A DNA stretch of 64,000 bases from NCBI RefSeq assembly GCF_004123675.1, contig NZ_CP035417.1:921501-985500 (forward strand). Direction: 5' to 3'. The notes under the pieces were generated by a model that saw nothing but the letters and a program-made list of their open reading frames with translations, made no database searches and was not told the DNA's origin. The translations under genes and the position numbers were made by a program. Below are positions 15,800 to 25,057 of this stretch, one piece after another (within the stretch, counting starts at the first letter, position 1; each line of letters opens with the position of its first letter). The DNA is from Leisingera sp. NJS204 (lineage in GTDB: Bacteria > Pseudomonadota > Alphaproteobacteria > Rhodobacterales > Rhodobacteraceae).

Positions 15800-17875
15800 A
15801 TGAAATATCCACTGACATTTGAGCCGATTGAACTGGGGCACGTCACTCTGCCCAACCGGGTCATCATGGGGTCCATGCACACAGGCCTGGAAGAAATTGA
15901 CCAGACAGGTGAGCGGATAGCAGCCTTTTATGCGGCGCGCGCGCGCGGCGGCTGCGCGCTTATCGTGACTGGAGGCGTTGCTCCGAACGAAGAAGGCAGC
16001 ACCGGTATTCCCAGCAAGCCAGACAGCTACGGGCGGCTTGACTCACCAAAATCCCTGGCGATTCACCAGCGGGTGACACAGGCGGTGCATGATGAAGGCG
16101 GCCGCATTCTATTGCAGATCCTGCACACCGGCCGGTATTCCTACGCGCCTGGATCTGTTGCGCCATCAGCAATTCAGGCACCGATTTCAGCGCATGTGCC
16201 TCGCGAGCTGACAGGTGCGGATATCACTCGGACGATCCATGACTTCGCCAAATGCGCCCAGCGGGCCCAGAAAGGTGGGTACGACGGTGTCGAGATCATG
16301 GGTTCAGAAGGTTACCTGATCAACCAGTTCATTGCGCAGCGCACCAATCACCGCACCGATGAATGGGGCGGCGCCTATGAGAACCGTATCCGTTTTCCTG
16401 TTGAAATTGTACGCCAGACCCGCGAGATGGTCGGCCCGGACTTCATCATCATGTTCCGCCTATCAATGATTGACCTGGTTGAGGGTGGTTCCGACTGGGA
16501 AGAAGTGGTGCAACTGGCCAAAGCGCTGGAAGAAGCCGGTGCCACTGTCCTGAACACCGGAATTGGCTGGCACGAGGCCAGAGTGCCAACTATTGCACAG
16601 GCCACGCCCCGGCAGGCCTGGTCCTGGGTGACCCGGCGTATGATGGGAGAGGTTTCGATCCCGCTGATCACCTCGAACCGGTTCAATGCACCGGATCAGG
16701 TGGAAGAGGCCCTACGCGATGGCCATGCGGATATGGTGTCGATGGCGCGCCCGTTTCTGGCGGATGCGGATTTCATGAATAAGGCCCTCGATGGGGATGA
16801 GGCGGCCATCAATACCTGCATCGCCTGCAACCAGGCCTGTTTGGACCATATCTTCAGCATGAAGACCTGTTCCTGTCTGGTGAACCCGCGGGCCTGTAAC
16901 GAAACGCGTTTTGCCACGACCCCTTCGGACAAGCCGCAGCGGATTGCCGTTGTGGGGGCAGGCCCTGCGGGCATGAGTTTTGCATGCGAAGCGGCGGAGC
17001 GGGGCCATCAGGTTGTTCTGTTCGATGCTGAAAAGAAGATTGGCGGGCAGCTGAACATTGCGCGCAATGTTCCGGGGAAAACCGAATTCGATGAAACCGT
17101 GCGCTATTACGGCAACCGGCTTGAACGCGCTGGTGTGGAGATCCGGCTTGGCACGCGGGTTGGATTGCCTGATCTGGAAGCCGGATTTGATCAGGTGGTT
17201 CTGGCCACGGGGATCGAGCCGCGCGCCTTGGACATTCCCGGCGCAGATCACCCCAAAGTGTGCAGCTATATCGACATTCTGACCGGGCGTGTGGTCGCGG
17301 GAAAACGCGTGGCAGTCATCGGCGCGGGCGGCATCGGTTTTGACACGTCAGAGTTTCTTCTGGTCGCGCCAGGGCATGACCATGCCCATGTTCCCTCTTT
17401 CATGCGGAAATGGGGTGTGAACCCTGGCTGGGGGCAGGGGGAAGGCGGCTTGCGCGGCGGGCTCGCGGAGGCGCCGGCACCGGATGCTCCGTTCCGGGAT
17501 ATCACTTTGCTGCAGCGCAAAACAACGCCGCCGGGTGCAGGGCTGGGCAAAACCACCGGCTGGATTCACCGCGCTGAGATGAAGCTGGGAAAGGTGCGGA
17601 TGCTGGGCGGGGTTCAGTATCAAAAGGTTGATGACGCGGGGCTGCATGTGGCCGTGAATGACCAAAGTGAAGTTCTGGACGTCGATACGGTTGTGGTGTG
17701 TGCAGGCCAGCTTCCCAAGCGGGATCTGCTGGAGGGGCTGCAGGCTCGCGGGATCCCGGCGCACCTGATCGGGGGCGCCGATGTGGCTTCCGAACTCGAT
17801 GCAAAGCGCGCCATTCAGCAAGGGCTGACACTGGCTGAGAGCCTGAGCAAACCCCAGGCCCAGGCATGCGCCTGA
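15800..17875 (+). CDS. NADH:flavin oxidoreductase / 2,4-dienoyl-CoA reductase-type enzyme
   Basis: 691 residues, normal for the FadH/BaiCD/BaiH group. An old-yellow-enzyme TIM barrel (residues about 1-335: PNRVIMGSMHTGLEE, QILHTGRYSY, YDGVEIMGSEGYLINQF) is followed by a 4Fe-4S cluster (CIACNQACLDHIF...CSCLVNP, about 340-365). Then come FAD (VVGAGPAGMSFACEAAERG, about 385) and NADH (VIGAGGIGFDTSEFL, about 505) domains. Such enzymes pass electrons from NADH through FAD, Fe-S and FMN to an enone or dienoyl-CoA. First gene of a tight run (spacers 29, 4 and 25 bp). BaiCD/BaiH-like steroid enones are one possible substrate class. Confidence 0.88.
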   Translation: MKYPLTFEPIELGHVTLPNRVIMGSMHTGLEEIDQTGERIAAFYAARARGGCALIVTGGVAPNEEGSTGIPSKPDSYGRLDSPKSLAIHQRVTQAVHDEGGRILLQILHTGRYSYAPGSVAPSAIQAPISAHVPRELTGADITRTIHDFAKCAQRAQKGGYDGVEIMGSEGYLINQFIAQRTNHRTDEWGGAYENRIRFPVEIVRQTREMVGPDFIIMFRLSMIDLVEGGSDWEEVVQLAKALEEAGATVLNTGIGWHEARVPTIAQATPRQAWSWVTRRMMGEVSIPLITSNRFNAPDQVEEALRDGHADMVSMARPFLADADFMNKALDGDEAAINTCIACNQACLDHIFSMKTCSCLVNPRACNETRFATTPSDKPQRIAVVGAGPAGMSFACEAAERGHQVVLFDAEKKIGGQLNIARNVPGKTEFDETVRYYGNRLERAGVEIRLGTRVGLPDLEAGFDQVVLATGIEPRALDIPGADHPKVCSYIDILTGRVVAGKRVAVIGAGGIGFDTSEFLLVAPGHDHAHVPSFMRKWGVNPGWGQGEGGLRGGLAEAPAPDAPFRDITLLQRKTTPPGAGLGKTTGWIHRAEMKLGKVRMLGGVQYQKVDDAGLHVAVNDQSEVLDVDTVVVCAGQLPKRDLLEGLQARGIPAHLIGGADVASELDAKRAIQQGLTLAESLSKPQAQACA

Positions 17876-17904
17876 ATGCAAAGTCCGACATGAGGAACGA
17901 ACAC

Positions 17905-19422
17905 ATGACTGATTATGATGCGATTGTCATTGGTGCAGGCAACAGCGGCCTGACCGCCGCTGCGGGCATGCAGCGCAAGGGGCTGCGGACGCTTCTGCTT
18001 GAACGGCATAATATCCCTGGCGGATGCGGGACGTCTTTCGTGCGGGGAGAATTCGAGTTCGAGGTCGCGCTCCACCAGCTGAGCGGGATGGGATCTGATG
18101 ATAACCCTTTTGTTCTGCGCCAGACATTTGAGGAACTTGGCGTGATGGATAAGGTTGATTTTGTCGAGGAAGGCGAAATCTACCGGTTCTGCGTTCCGGG
18201 CAAGGTGGATGTCACGCTGCCTGCAAGCATTCCTGGGATTGTTGCGGTGTTGAGCCGCGAGTTTCCGGAGGAAGCCGGGAAAATCCGCGATTTCATGAAG
18301 GTCTGCGGACAGCTGACACATGAATATTATGTGCTGTTCCCGCGGGCCAAGGCATCAAAAGACCCGGAAGAATTGGAGCAGCGCTGTCCCAATGTCGTCA
18401 AATACGGAGTACGCACAGCGCGTGATGTGCTGGATGAGTTTTTTGCGGATGAGCGTCTTAAGGCAGCGTTGGGTGCATATTGGCCGTATCTAGGGCTACC
18501 CCTGGATGAGCTGCCTTTTGTCGAACTGGGGCCAATGTTCTTTCTCTATGCCGAATACCGCCCCTACCACATGCGGGGCGGGTCGCAGGCGATGTCCAAC
18601 GCGCTGCTGGACAGTTTTATGGAAGCGGGCGGTGAAGTGCGGTTCAATACTGCGGCGCAAACCATCCATACCAATGATGGCCGGGTCTGTGGGGTGACCA
18701 CAGAACATGGAGATCGCTTCAGCTGTAACCATGTGGTTTCAAATTCAAGTTCGATCCATACGTTCAACGAGTTGCTGGATTGGGATGAGGCTCCAGAACA
18801 GGTGCAGCAGATATTCCGCCACAGCCGGATCGGGGTCTCGGGGTTCATTGTCTATATGGGGCTTGATGTTTCGCCGGAGGAATTGGGCGTGACCGCCGCG
18901 TCCAACTTTATTTGCTCTGATCTGGACGACCGTGTGGTTTTTGAAACAGCCAACGCGCTGACAGATCCGGCCGGCTGCCTGTTCACCTGCTACAACTATG
19001 ACGACCCGTCCTTTGCGCCGGACGGAAAGTCGATGATCGGGCTGATGTGTGCCCAATACGCCGCCCCATGGGAGGCGATGGACCCGGAAATCTATTTTGA
19101 TGCGAAATATGACTTTGCAGAGCGCCTGATCGCGCTGGCGGAACAGGTCTATCCGGGGTTGAAAGACCATATCGAAGAGGTCGAGGTCGCCACTCCATTG
19201 ACGGTTATGCGCTACCTCAACACGCCTGGCGGCGCGATTTACGGCTTTGATCAGAACGCGTTGGAAACCCCGGTGTTCCGCGAACGCCTTAGAGGGCCAG
19301 AAGGCCTTTATCTTGCAGGGGCCTGGAGCGGTCCGGGCGGATTCCAGCCAACCTATATGGCTGGGCTGTCTGCGGCGAACACTGTCGTGCGCAACAACAC
19401 TCAACTACTGGCTGCGGAGTGA
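17905..19422 (+). CDS. FAD-dependent oxidoreductase, CrtI/retinol-saturase type
   Basis: 505 residues from ATG 17905 (GAGGAACGAACAC upstream). An N-terminal Rossmann fold, DAIVIGAGNSGLTAAAGMQR, and GGCGTSFVRGEFEFEVALHQLSG match the phytoene desaturase/all-trans-retinol saturase group, as does the C-terminal GAWSGPGGFQPTYMAGLSAA FAD-binding block. These enzymes saturate or desaturate conjugated C=C bonds in lipophilic substrates. Lying 29 bp after the enoate-reductase gene and 4 bp before the Fe-S reductase, it probably works in the same redox sequence. The ABA4-like gene downstream also fits an isoprenoid-like substrate, but no carotenoid pathway genes are present. Confidence 0.82.
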   Translation: MTDYDAIVIGAGNSGLTAAAGMQRKGLRTLLLERHNIPGGCGTSFVRGEFEFEVALHQLSGMGSDDNPFVLRQTFEELGVMDKVDFVEEGEIYRFCVPGKVDVTLPASIPGIVAVLSREFPEEAGKIRDFMKVCGQLTHEYYVLFPRAKASKDPEELEQRCPNVVKYGVRTARDVLDEFFADERLKAALGAYWPYLGLPLDELPFVELGPMFFLYAEYRPYHMRGGSQAMSNALLDSFMEAGGEVRFNTAAQTIHTNDGRVCGVTTEHGDRFSCNHVVSNSSSIHTFNELLDWDEAPEQVQQIFRHSRIGVSGFIVYMGLDVSPEELGVTAASNFICSDLDDRVVFETANALTDPAGCLFTCYNYDDPSFAPDGKSMIGLMCAQYAAPWEAMDPEIYFDAKYDFAERLIALAEQVYPGLKDHIEEVEVATPLTVMRYLNTPGGAIYGFDQNALETPVFRERLRGPEGLYLAGAWSGPGGFQPTYMAGLSAANTVVRNNTQLLAAE

Positions 19423-19426
19423 AACC

Positions 19427-20590
19427 ATGAGCACAAAATCCACACTGAATGTGATTGCCGCCTATGACAAGGTCTGCGCCGAGAAGGCTGAACTGGCCCA
19501 CGAAGGCAGCAACTTTGCCGCAGACCGGAATGCGGTCGCGCGGCAGATCCGCAAATTGCACCCCAAGCGGCTGACCCTGACTGTTGGTGAAATCATCCGC
19601 GAAACCCCGACGGCGTGCAGCCTGCGCTTGCTGAGCGATGATGGCTCACCGCTGCCTCCGTTTCAGGCAGGGCAGTACATCAATTTGTTTCTGACTGTCG
19701 ACGGAGTTGAGACGGCCCGCCCGTTTGCCATTTCGTCCGCGCCGCAAAGCCGGGACTATTATGATGTGACGGTTCGCAGTGTGCCCGGCGGTTTTGTCAG
19801 CCCCTATATGGTCGGCGAGATGTTCGAAGGCCAGATCTTGCAAAGCTCCGGCCCGATGGGTTCCTTCTACTACAATCCGTTGTTCCACGGGGGGGATCTG
19901 GTTTTCCTGGCCGGCGGGTCCGGTGTTGCGCCGGCAATGAGCATGATCAGGGATATCATAAACAAGAAGCGCCCGCTGAACTTCCACCTGATCTATGGTT
20001 CGCGCAGCACGGATGACATCATTTTCCGGCAACAGCTGCAGACACTGGCAGAACAGCATGACTTCCTGACCGTTGATGAGGTTATCTCTGAACCAGACGC
20101 GGATTATACTGGCCACACCGGATATCTCAGCGCGGAAATGGTCCAGCGTCTGACCGGCGATGTTGACGGCAAGATGTTTTATCTTTGCGGCCCGAACGCC
20201 ATGTATGACTTCTGTAAGCCGGAATTGGAAAAACTGGGAGTGCCCGGCCGGCGCGTTCGGATTGAAGCAAACGGGGCGCCGCCAGCGCCGCAGAAACTGA
20301 CCGGCTGGCCGCAGGGCCTTGAGACCAGTAAAGAAGTCACTGTTACCGTGCGCGGCCGGGGACAGTTCAAGATGCCCGTTGGCGAGCCGCTGCTGAACGC
20401 GATGGAGCGCAACGGTTACCAGGCGGAAAATGCCTGCCGTTCTGGTGAATGCAGCCTGTGCCGGGTCAAGGTCTTGTCGGGCGATGTATTCAACCCGCCG
20501 CAATCCCACCTGCGCAGTTCTGACCGCACGTTTGGCTGGACGCACGCCTGCGTTGCCTTTGCGCTCAGCGATATTGAAATCCTGATTTAG
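19427..20590 (+). CDS. Ferredoxin-NAD(P)H reductase with C-terminal 2Fe-2S domain
   Basis: 387 residues from ATG 19427, four bases after the previous stop; the earlier in-frame start lies within that gene. Order: a 55-residue N-terminal extension; an FAD domain (FQAGQYINLFLTVDG, RPFAISSAP); an NAD(P) domain (VFLAGGSGVAPAMSMIRDI, FYLCGPNAMYDFCKPEL); and a plant-type 2Fe-2S domain with CRSGECSLC and a last Cys in THACVAF. This is the electron-transfer partner layout of class IA/IB oxygenase or demethylase reductases. It may feed electrons to one of the neighbouring flavoproteins, since no oxygenase is in the window. Confidence 0.85.
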   Translation: MSTKSTLNVIAAYDKVCAEKAELAHEGSNFAADRNAVARQIRKLHPKRLTLTVGEIIRETPTACSLRLLSDDGSPLPPFQAGQYINLFLTVDGVETARPFAISSAPQSRDYYDVTVRSVPGGFVSPYMVGEMFEGQILQSSGPMGSFYYNPLFHGGDLVFLAGGSGVAPAMSMIRDIINKKRPLNFHLIYGSRSTDDIIFRQQLQTLAEQHDFLTVDEVISEPDADYTGHTGYLSAEMVQRLTGDVDGKMFYLCGPNAMYDFCKPELEKLGVPGRRVRIEANGAPPAPQKLTGWPQGLETSKEVTVTVRGRGQFKMPVGEPLLNAMERNGYQAENACRSGECSLCRVKVLSGDVFNPPQSHLRSSDRTFGWTHACVAFALSDIEILI

Positions 20591-20615
20591 GAAAAATGAT
20601 AAGGGAGGAACGAAC

Positions 20616-22334
20616 ATGCCAACCACGGAAACACTCGCAGAAAGCACTCGGCGCATCGATGGGAACAGTCGTTGGTGGGACCGCTCATACACAGCTGCAC
20701 AGGCCGCATATGATCCGAACGCGCGGCGCTATGCACATGTTTCAGACATTCTCTTTGACACGGTAAAGGCGTTTCCTGATCGTGTTGGCTTTTCTCTAGT
20801 GCTGCCTGGCGGGCAGTGCCTGGACAAGACATATGCGGAAATCGGTCAAGCTGCAGAGGCGGTGGCCGCCTACCTGCGCGAAGATTTGGGCTTGCAGCCC
20901 GGGGATGTTGTCGCGGTACAGTTGCCGAATTCACTTCACTACCCGGTTGTTTTGTTTGGTGCGCTGCGTGCCGGTCTGACGGTGACCAATCTCAATCCGC
21001 TCTATACCCCGCGCGAGATCGCCCATCAGCTTCGGGATTCCGGCGCCAAAGTCTTATTCGGGTTCAATCTGTTTGCGGCCCGGCTTGCCAAGGCGCTTGA
21101 AGATGTTCCAGTTGACAGGGTGATTGTTGCGGCTGTCTGGGATTTTTTTCCGCAGGAAGTGTCGTCTCAGCTGGAACACTACCTTCGCAATGTGGCCAAA
21201 CAGGTACCGGACGTTCCGTTCGACCATGAGAATTTTGCAGACGCTCTGGAAACGGGCGGCCGCCATCGCGGCAAAGACTGCTTGGCAGAGGGCAAGGACT
21301 GCTCTGCGCCGGCTTTCATACAGTATACTGGTGGCACAACCGGGGCCAGCAAAGGTGCTGAGCTGACACATGACAATGTCGTACACGTCCTTGAAATGCT
21401 TGAATGCAGCGTCCGGGACGCGCTGGACCCAGACAGGCAGAACTCAATTCTTACGGTCATCCCATACTACCATATCTTCGCGCTGATCGTGAACATGATG
21501 TTGTTCACCTCCCAAGGCGGGCGCAATATCCTGATCCCGAACCCAAATCCGGTTTCCAATCTCAAACCCGCATTTGAGAACTACCGAATAGACTGGCTGA
21601 CCGGAGTTGACACGCTGTTCAATGGGCTGATGGCACAGGACTGGTTCCAGGAGATGAAGCCTGAAATCGAGCTTGCGATCGGCGGCGGCACAGCGTTGAG
21701 GGAGGATACGGCGTCGCGCTGGCAGGCGGCGGTTGGTCCGATCGCCGAAGGGTACGGAATGACGGAGTCTACCTGTATCATTGCGATCAGCCCGTTTGAC
21801 GGCCGCGGCAAGCCAGGCACGGTCGGCTTCATTGTGCCCGGTCTAGATGCCAAGATAACCGATGAGCAGGGCAATCCAAGGGGCATCGGTGAACCCGGCG
21901 AATTGCATGTAAGGGGACCAAATATTGCAACCGGGTACCGCAATCAGCCGGAAGCAGGCGGCGAGACGTTCCAGGACGGCTGGATGGCGACAGGGGATGT
22001 CGTAACAATGGACGCTGATGGCTACGTTACAATTGTCGACCGCAAGAAGGACATGATTCTGGTCAGCGGTTTCAACGTTTACCCGAATGAGTTGGAGGCG
22101 GTTATCCAGGCGCTGCCGCAGGTCGATGAAGTGGCTGTTGTCGGCAAACCGCACAGCGAGCGGGGTGAAAGCCCTCATGCATTCATCAAACGTAACAATG
22201 ATGGCCTGACTGAGAAGATGGTGGTTGACCATTGCCGTGCAAATCTGACGGGGTACAAGATTCCGACACATGTTACATTCCTGTCCGAACTGCCCAAAAG
22301 CCCGGTGGGAAAGATCTTGCGGAAAGACTTGTAG
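20616..22334 (+). CDS. Acyl-CoA ligase (long-chain fatty acid-CoA ligase type)
   Basis: 572 residues with AGGGAGGAACGAAC upstream. ANL-superfamily motifs: A3 P-loop YTGGTTGASKGAELTH (about 236), YGMTES, a WMATGDVV region, and the C-terminal hinge and lysine (DRKKDMILVSGFNVYPNE; SPVGKILRKDL). It activates a carboxylic acid to acyl-CoA via acyl-AMP, in the cytoplasm. It is last in the run that starts with the dienoyl-CoA-reductase-type gene, so the imported organic anion is probably converted to a CoA thioester before reduction. The closest recognisable type is FadD-like, but chain length or ring preference cannot be read. Confidence 0.9.
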   Translation: MPTTETLAESTRRIDGNSRWWDRSYTAAQAAYDPNARRYAHVSDILFDTVKAFPDRVGFSLVLPGGQCLDKTYAEIGQAAEAVAAYLREDLGLQPGDVVAVQLPNSLHYPVVLFGALRAGLTVTNLNPLYTPREIAHQLRDSGAKVLFGFNLFAARLAKALEDVPVDRVIVAAVWDFFPQEVSSQLEHYLRNVAKQVPDVPFDHENFADALETGGRHRGKDCLAEGKDCSAPAFIQYTGGTTGASKGAELTHDNVVHVLEMLECSVRDALDPDRQNSILTVIPYYHIFALIVNMMLFTSQGGRNILIPNPNPVSNLKPAFENYRIDWLTGVDTLFNGLMAQDWFQEMKPEIELAIGGGTALREDTASRWQAAVGPIAEGYGMTESTCIIAISPFDGRGKPGTVGFIVPGLDAKITDEQGNPRGIGEPGELHVRGPNIATGYRNQPEAGGETFQDGWMATGDVVTMDADGYVTIVDRKKDMILVSGFNVYPNELEAVIQALPQVDEVAVVGKPHSERGESPHAFIKRNNDGLTEKMVVDHCRANLTGYKIPTHVTFLSELPKSPVGKILRKDL

Positions 22335-22605
22335 CCAGAACTCTCCCGGTGCAGCTTTAGCGGTTCCTGACGCAAGACGGCCCGCGCCTTGCGAGCCGTC
22401 ATTGCACGGCAGCGTTCATGCGGCACCGCCCCGGGTATTACATGGCTGCCAAATTGATCGCTGTCGCGGCCATATTTCCGTGTGCATGGTTTCTCGGCAT
22501 CTGTCGCAGGAATGAGCTTTCAGATGTTTGCTCTGAACAAGATCGTGGAAGGCTGTAGAAGCTGAAGTACCATAGAGGCCTGGCCTAAAACAGGAGACGT
22601 TGGGT

Positions 22606-23064
22606 TTGACGCCTGAAGCGCTTTTTTCGCATTCCAGCAGCCTTGCAACAGCCGGTTGGGTCATTCTGGTTCTTGGTCCGCGCAGTATCGGCTGGCTGAA
22701 CCTGTTCCCGCGGCTGCTCATTCCTGCAATCCTTGCAGCGGTTTACACGGCGGTCGCCTTAAGCCGCTTTTCCGAAACCGGGGGGGGATTTGGCAGCCTC
22801 GCTGACTTTACTGTGTTCATGACGAACGAGTGGGGCTTGCTGGCGGGCTGGGTGCATTACCTGGCATTTGACCTGATTGTGGGCTGCTGGGCCGCTGCAC
22901 GGCTGGATGTCGCCGGTGTCACCCGAATTGTTCAGGTGCCTGTTTTGATATTGGTTTTCATGCTGGGGCCGATTGGCTATTTGCTGACCATCCTGATTGT
23001 CTATGGCCTCAGCGGATCTGCATGGCTTGAAAAACAAGCCACCGCGGAAAGGACGATCTTGTGA
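22606..23064 (+). CDS. ABA4-like (DUF4281) membrane protein
   Basis: About 152 residues from a TTG start (22606; TTG at 22600 is the alternative, only 3 bases after CAGGAG). Four hydrophobic segments and the motifs GGFGSLADFTVFMTNEWGLL and HYLAFDLIVGCWAA are those of the family named after plant ABA4, which is needed for neoxanthin formation. Bacterial members have no assigned role. The stop overlaps the GTG start of the next gene (GTGA), so they are co-translated. A 265-bp spacer separates it from the acyl-CoA ligase. Confidence 0.7.
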   Translation: MTPEALFSHSSSLATAGWVILVLGPRSIGWLNLFPRLLIPAILAAVYTAVALSRFSETGGGFGSLADFTVFMTNEWGLLAGWVHYLAFDLIVGCWAAARLDVAGVTRIVQVPVLILVFMLGPIGYLLTILIVYGLSGSAWLEKQATAERTIL

Positions 23065-23876
23065 CAGGCTCTAAAGAAGCTGACCGTCGGGAAAACTATC
23101 GGAATTGCTCCCGGTTCCGAGTGTTGACCGTCTTTTCCTTGGCGCTGATGGTAATTTGCGGGCTGTGGAGCTTCGCTGATCACCGGTTGGTGGATGGCAC
23201 ACCGGTTTGGGGGAAGCCTATGAAGTTCGCGTTCAGCTTCGCGGTCTTTTTCGCCACGATAGAAGTCTTCGAGAGTTTTATGTCAACTCGACTGCGCCGT
23301 GGGAAGCCGTTACAGATCGCGTTTGGCGTGATGTCGGTCTGCTTTCTGGCAGAAATGGCCTATATCTTCTATCAGGCCGCGATGGCGGAGCCTTCGCACT
23401 TTAACTTGAGCTCTCTGTTTCATACCGTGATGTATTCGGGCCTGATGTTCGCAAGCGCGATATGCATTTTGATTGTCAATCTGTACATTGCCTGGCTTAT
23501 CAAACACGACCATGAGGCCCACATATCTCCGGTTCTGCGGGAGGCGGTTTGGCTGGGCGGCCTTTTGACCTTCTTGCTTACAATGATTGTGGCGATTTAT
23601 CTCAGCGCTCAGGATGGGCATTTTGTCGGAGCGCATCCAGAGGGAGCGCCAACCTTGCCTGTTTTTGGCTGGTCCCGCGTCGCCGGTGATTTGCGGCCCG
23701 CGCATTTTCTCTCGCTTCACGCTATGCAACTGCTGCCACTTATTGCGTTTGCATTGAACCGCAGGGGCAGCCTTGGACGGCGCAGCCTGTTTTGCTGGAG
23801 TGCGCTATACGCAGTCTTCACAATGGCGGTTTTCTGTCAGGCACTCATGGGCTATCCCCTGATACCCCTTGCATAA
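23061..23876 (+). CDS. Seven-helix-like integral membrane protein, unknown
   Basis: 271 residues from GTG 23061, which overlaps the stop of the ABA4-like gene. About seven hydrophobic segments are visible (FSLALMVICGLWSF, FAFSFAVFFATIEVFESF, SGLMFASAICILIVNLYIAW, AVWLGGLLTFLLTMIVAIYL and others). A conserved-looking RPAHFLSLHAMQLLPLIAF stretch near the C-terminus has several His residues. I do not recognise the family with confidence. Coupling to the ABA4-like gene suggests they form one unit in the inner membrane. Confidence 0.7.
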   Translation: MTGSKEADRRENYRNCSRFRVLTVFSLALMVICGLWSFADHRLVDGTPVWGKPMKFAFSFAVFFATIEVFESFMSTRLRRGKPLQIAFGVMSVCFLAEMAYIFYQAAMAEPSHFNLSSLFHTVMYSGLMFASAICILIVNLYIAWLIKHDHEAHISPVLREAVWLGGLLTFLLTMIVAIYLSAQDGHFVGAHPEGAPTLPVFGWSRVAGDLRPAHFLSLHAMQLLPLIAFALNRRGSLGRRSLFCWSALYAVFTMAVFCQALMGYPLIPLA

Positions 23877-24001
23877 AGTGCCGGATAGGATCGGGGTGAG
23901 GCTGCTCGTTGTCGGACGCAGGGGGGAAGCGATACTACGGTGATTGAGGCAGGTAGGGGCAGGGGTGCCGGTGGCTCTGGCGCACAGGCTCCAGCTTGCA
24001 A

Positions 24002-24829
24002 TCATATTTTGTGCCGCAGTTCGCTGTATTTACGTCGGCTGACTGGAACGTTATCTCCGTTGGACATCTCGCAGGCATAGGCGCTGCCAACACGTTTGAT
24101 TCCCTTAGCGTGCTTGAGATTCAGCCAGTGTGACCGGTGGCATTGAAGGCCGGTGAACTCCTCGAGCGCCGCCACACTTTCGGCAAATGGCTGTTTTATC
24201 AGCACTTTCCCGTCGGCAGTGATAACATTTACATAATGCCCCTGGGCCTCAATCCGGATCAGATCATTGCCTAGGTTGTGGGGCACGTTAGGCAGCGCGC
24301 TTCTCAGCATAGGTTCGGTGGCGGGGAAGGCTGCCAATAGCTTGCGGTGCTCACGGACGGCGGCTGCGAGTTTGCTGGCGGCAATAGTGAAAAAAGCGCT
24401 GCAGACCACAGCGGACAGGCCAACTGAAGTAAACTCATCGAAGAGGTTTTGTATGATACCGCCTGGGGGGGCGCTGAAGGTGCCCGAGAACCATTGGTCG
24501 AGCAGCAGTGACACAGGCGATAGCAGGACTGGAAGACAGAGTGTACCGGCAGTGAGAGAAGGTGTCCTGCCAAGGCCGAGCCGGACGCATAGCATAGCGG
24601 TGCCCAAGACGATCCCGATGGAAAGGAAGAAATGGATAAACCAGGAGGCGGCTGCCGCGAGATAGCTCAGTTCTGCAGTTGGCTGCGGGGAAAAACTGGT
24701 CAGGATCAGCGCTGCTGCAAACGAGAGGGAGGCGGCATAGGCCCAAAGCCGCTGCCAGCTGATGCCGCTCAGGCCGAAGAGGGACAGGGCGATATTCATT
24801 CCTCCCTGCGATCCAGAACTCAGCTGCAT
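24002..24829 (-). CDS. Membrane-anchored LytTR-family transcription regulator
   Basis: 275 residues. Four N-terminal hydrophobic segments (residues about 10-140; RLWAYAASLSFAAALILT, AASWFIHFFLSIGIVLGTAML) are followed by a C-terminal LytTR DNA-binding domain: NDLIRIEAQGHYVNVITADG, LIKQPFAESVAALEE, GLQCHRSHWLNLKH and NGDNVPVSRRKYSELR. There is no response-regulator receiver domain, so it probably senses a membrane or envelope signal directly. It is divergent from the MipA/OmpV gene, and LytTR-type direct repeats lie between the two (24902-24946). Confidence 0.85.
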   Translation of the reverse strand: MQLSSGSQGGMNIALSLFGLSGISWQRLWAYAASLSFAAALILTSFSPQPTAELSYLAAAASWFIHFFLSIGIVLGTAMLCVRLGLGRTPSLTAGTLCLPVLLSPVSLLLDQWFSGTFSAPPGGIIQNLFDEFTSVGLSAVVCSAFFTIAASKLAAAVREHRKLLAAFPATEPMLRSALPNVPHNLGNDLIRIEAQGHYVNVITADGKVLIKQPFAESVAALEEFTGLQCHRSHWLNLKHAKGIKRVGSAYACEMSNGDNVPVSRRKYSELRHKI

Positions 24830-24901
24830 AACCTAGCCTCCTTAGGTGCCGGTAGGATGCTCAACTTTTCCAAATCTATATAGGTGTAAACGCTGAATCT
24901 T

Positions 24902-24946
24902 GAACGGTCGACGTACGACCGTCCGTACCTTTTGGCGACCGTTCAT
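24902..24946 (+). promoter_or_regulatory. Candidate LytTR-binding repeats
   Basis: ACCGTTCAT (24938-24946) matches the LytTR half-site consensus, and ACCGTCCGT (24918-24926) is an imperfect copy 20 bp upstream, the spacing known for LytTR operators. An inverted copy (ACCGTTCAA on the minus strand, 24902-24910) faces the regulator gene. The position between the divergent regulator and MipA/OmpV genes supports control of both. Confidence 0.55.
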
Positions 24947-25057
24947 GCACAATAACAGCGGATCAGGGAATTCAGTATTTTCTGGGCTGCCATACGGAGA
25001 GATGCCTTTGCCAAGCGCAGCCTATGCGCTTGAGAATGATCATCAAAAGGTTTCTCC

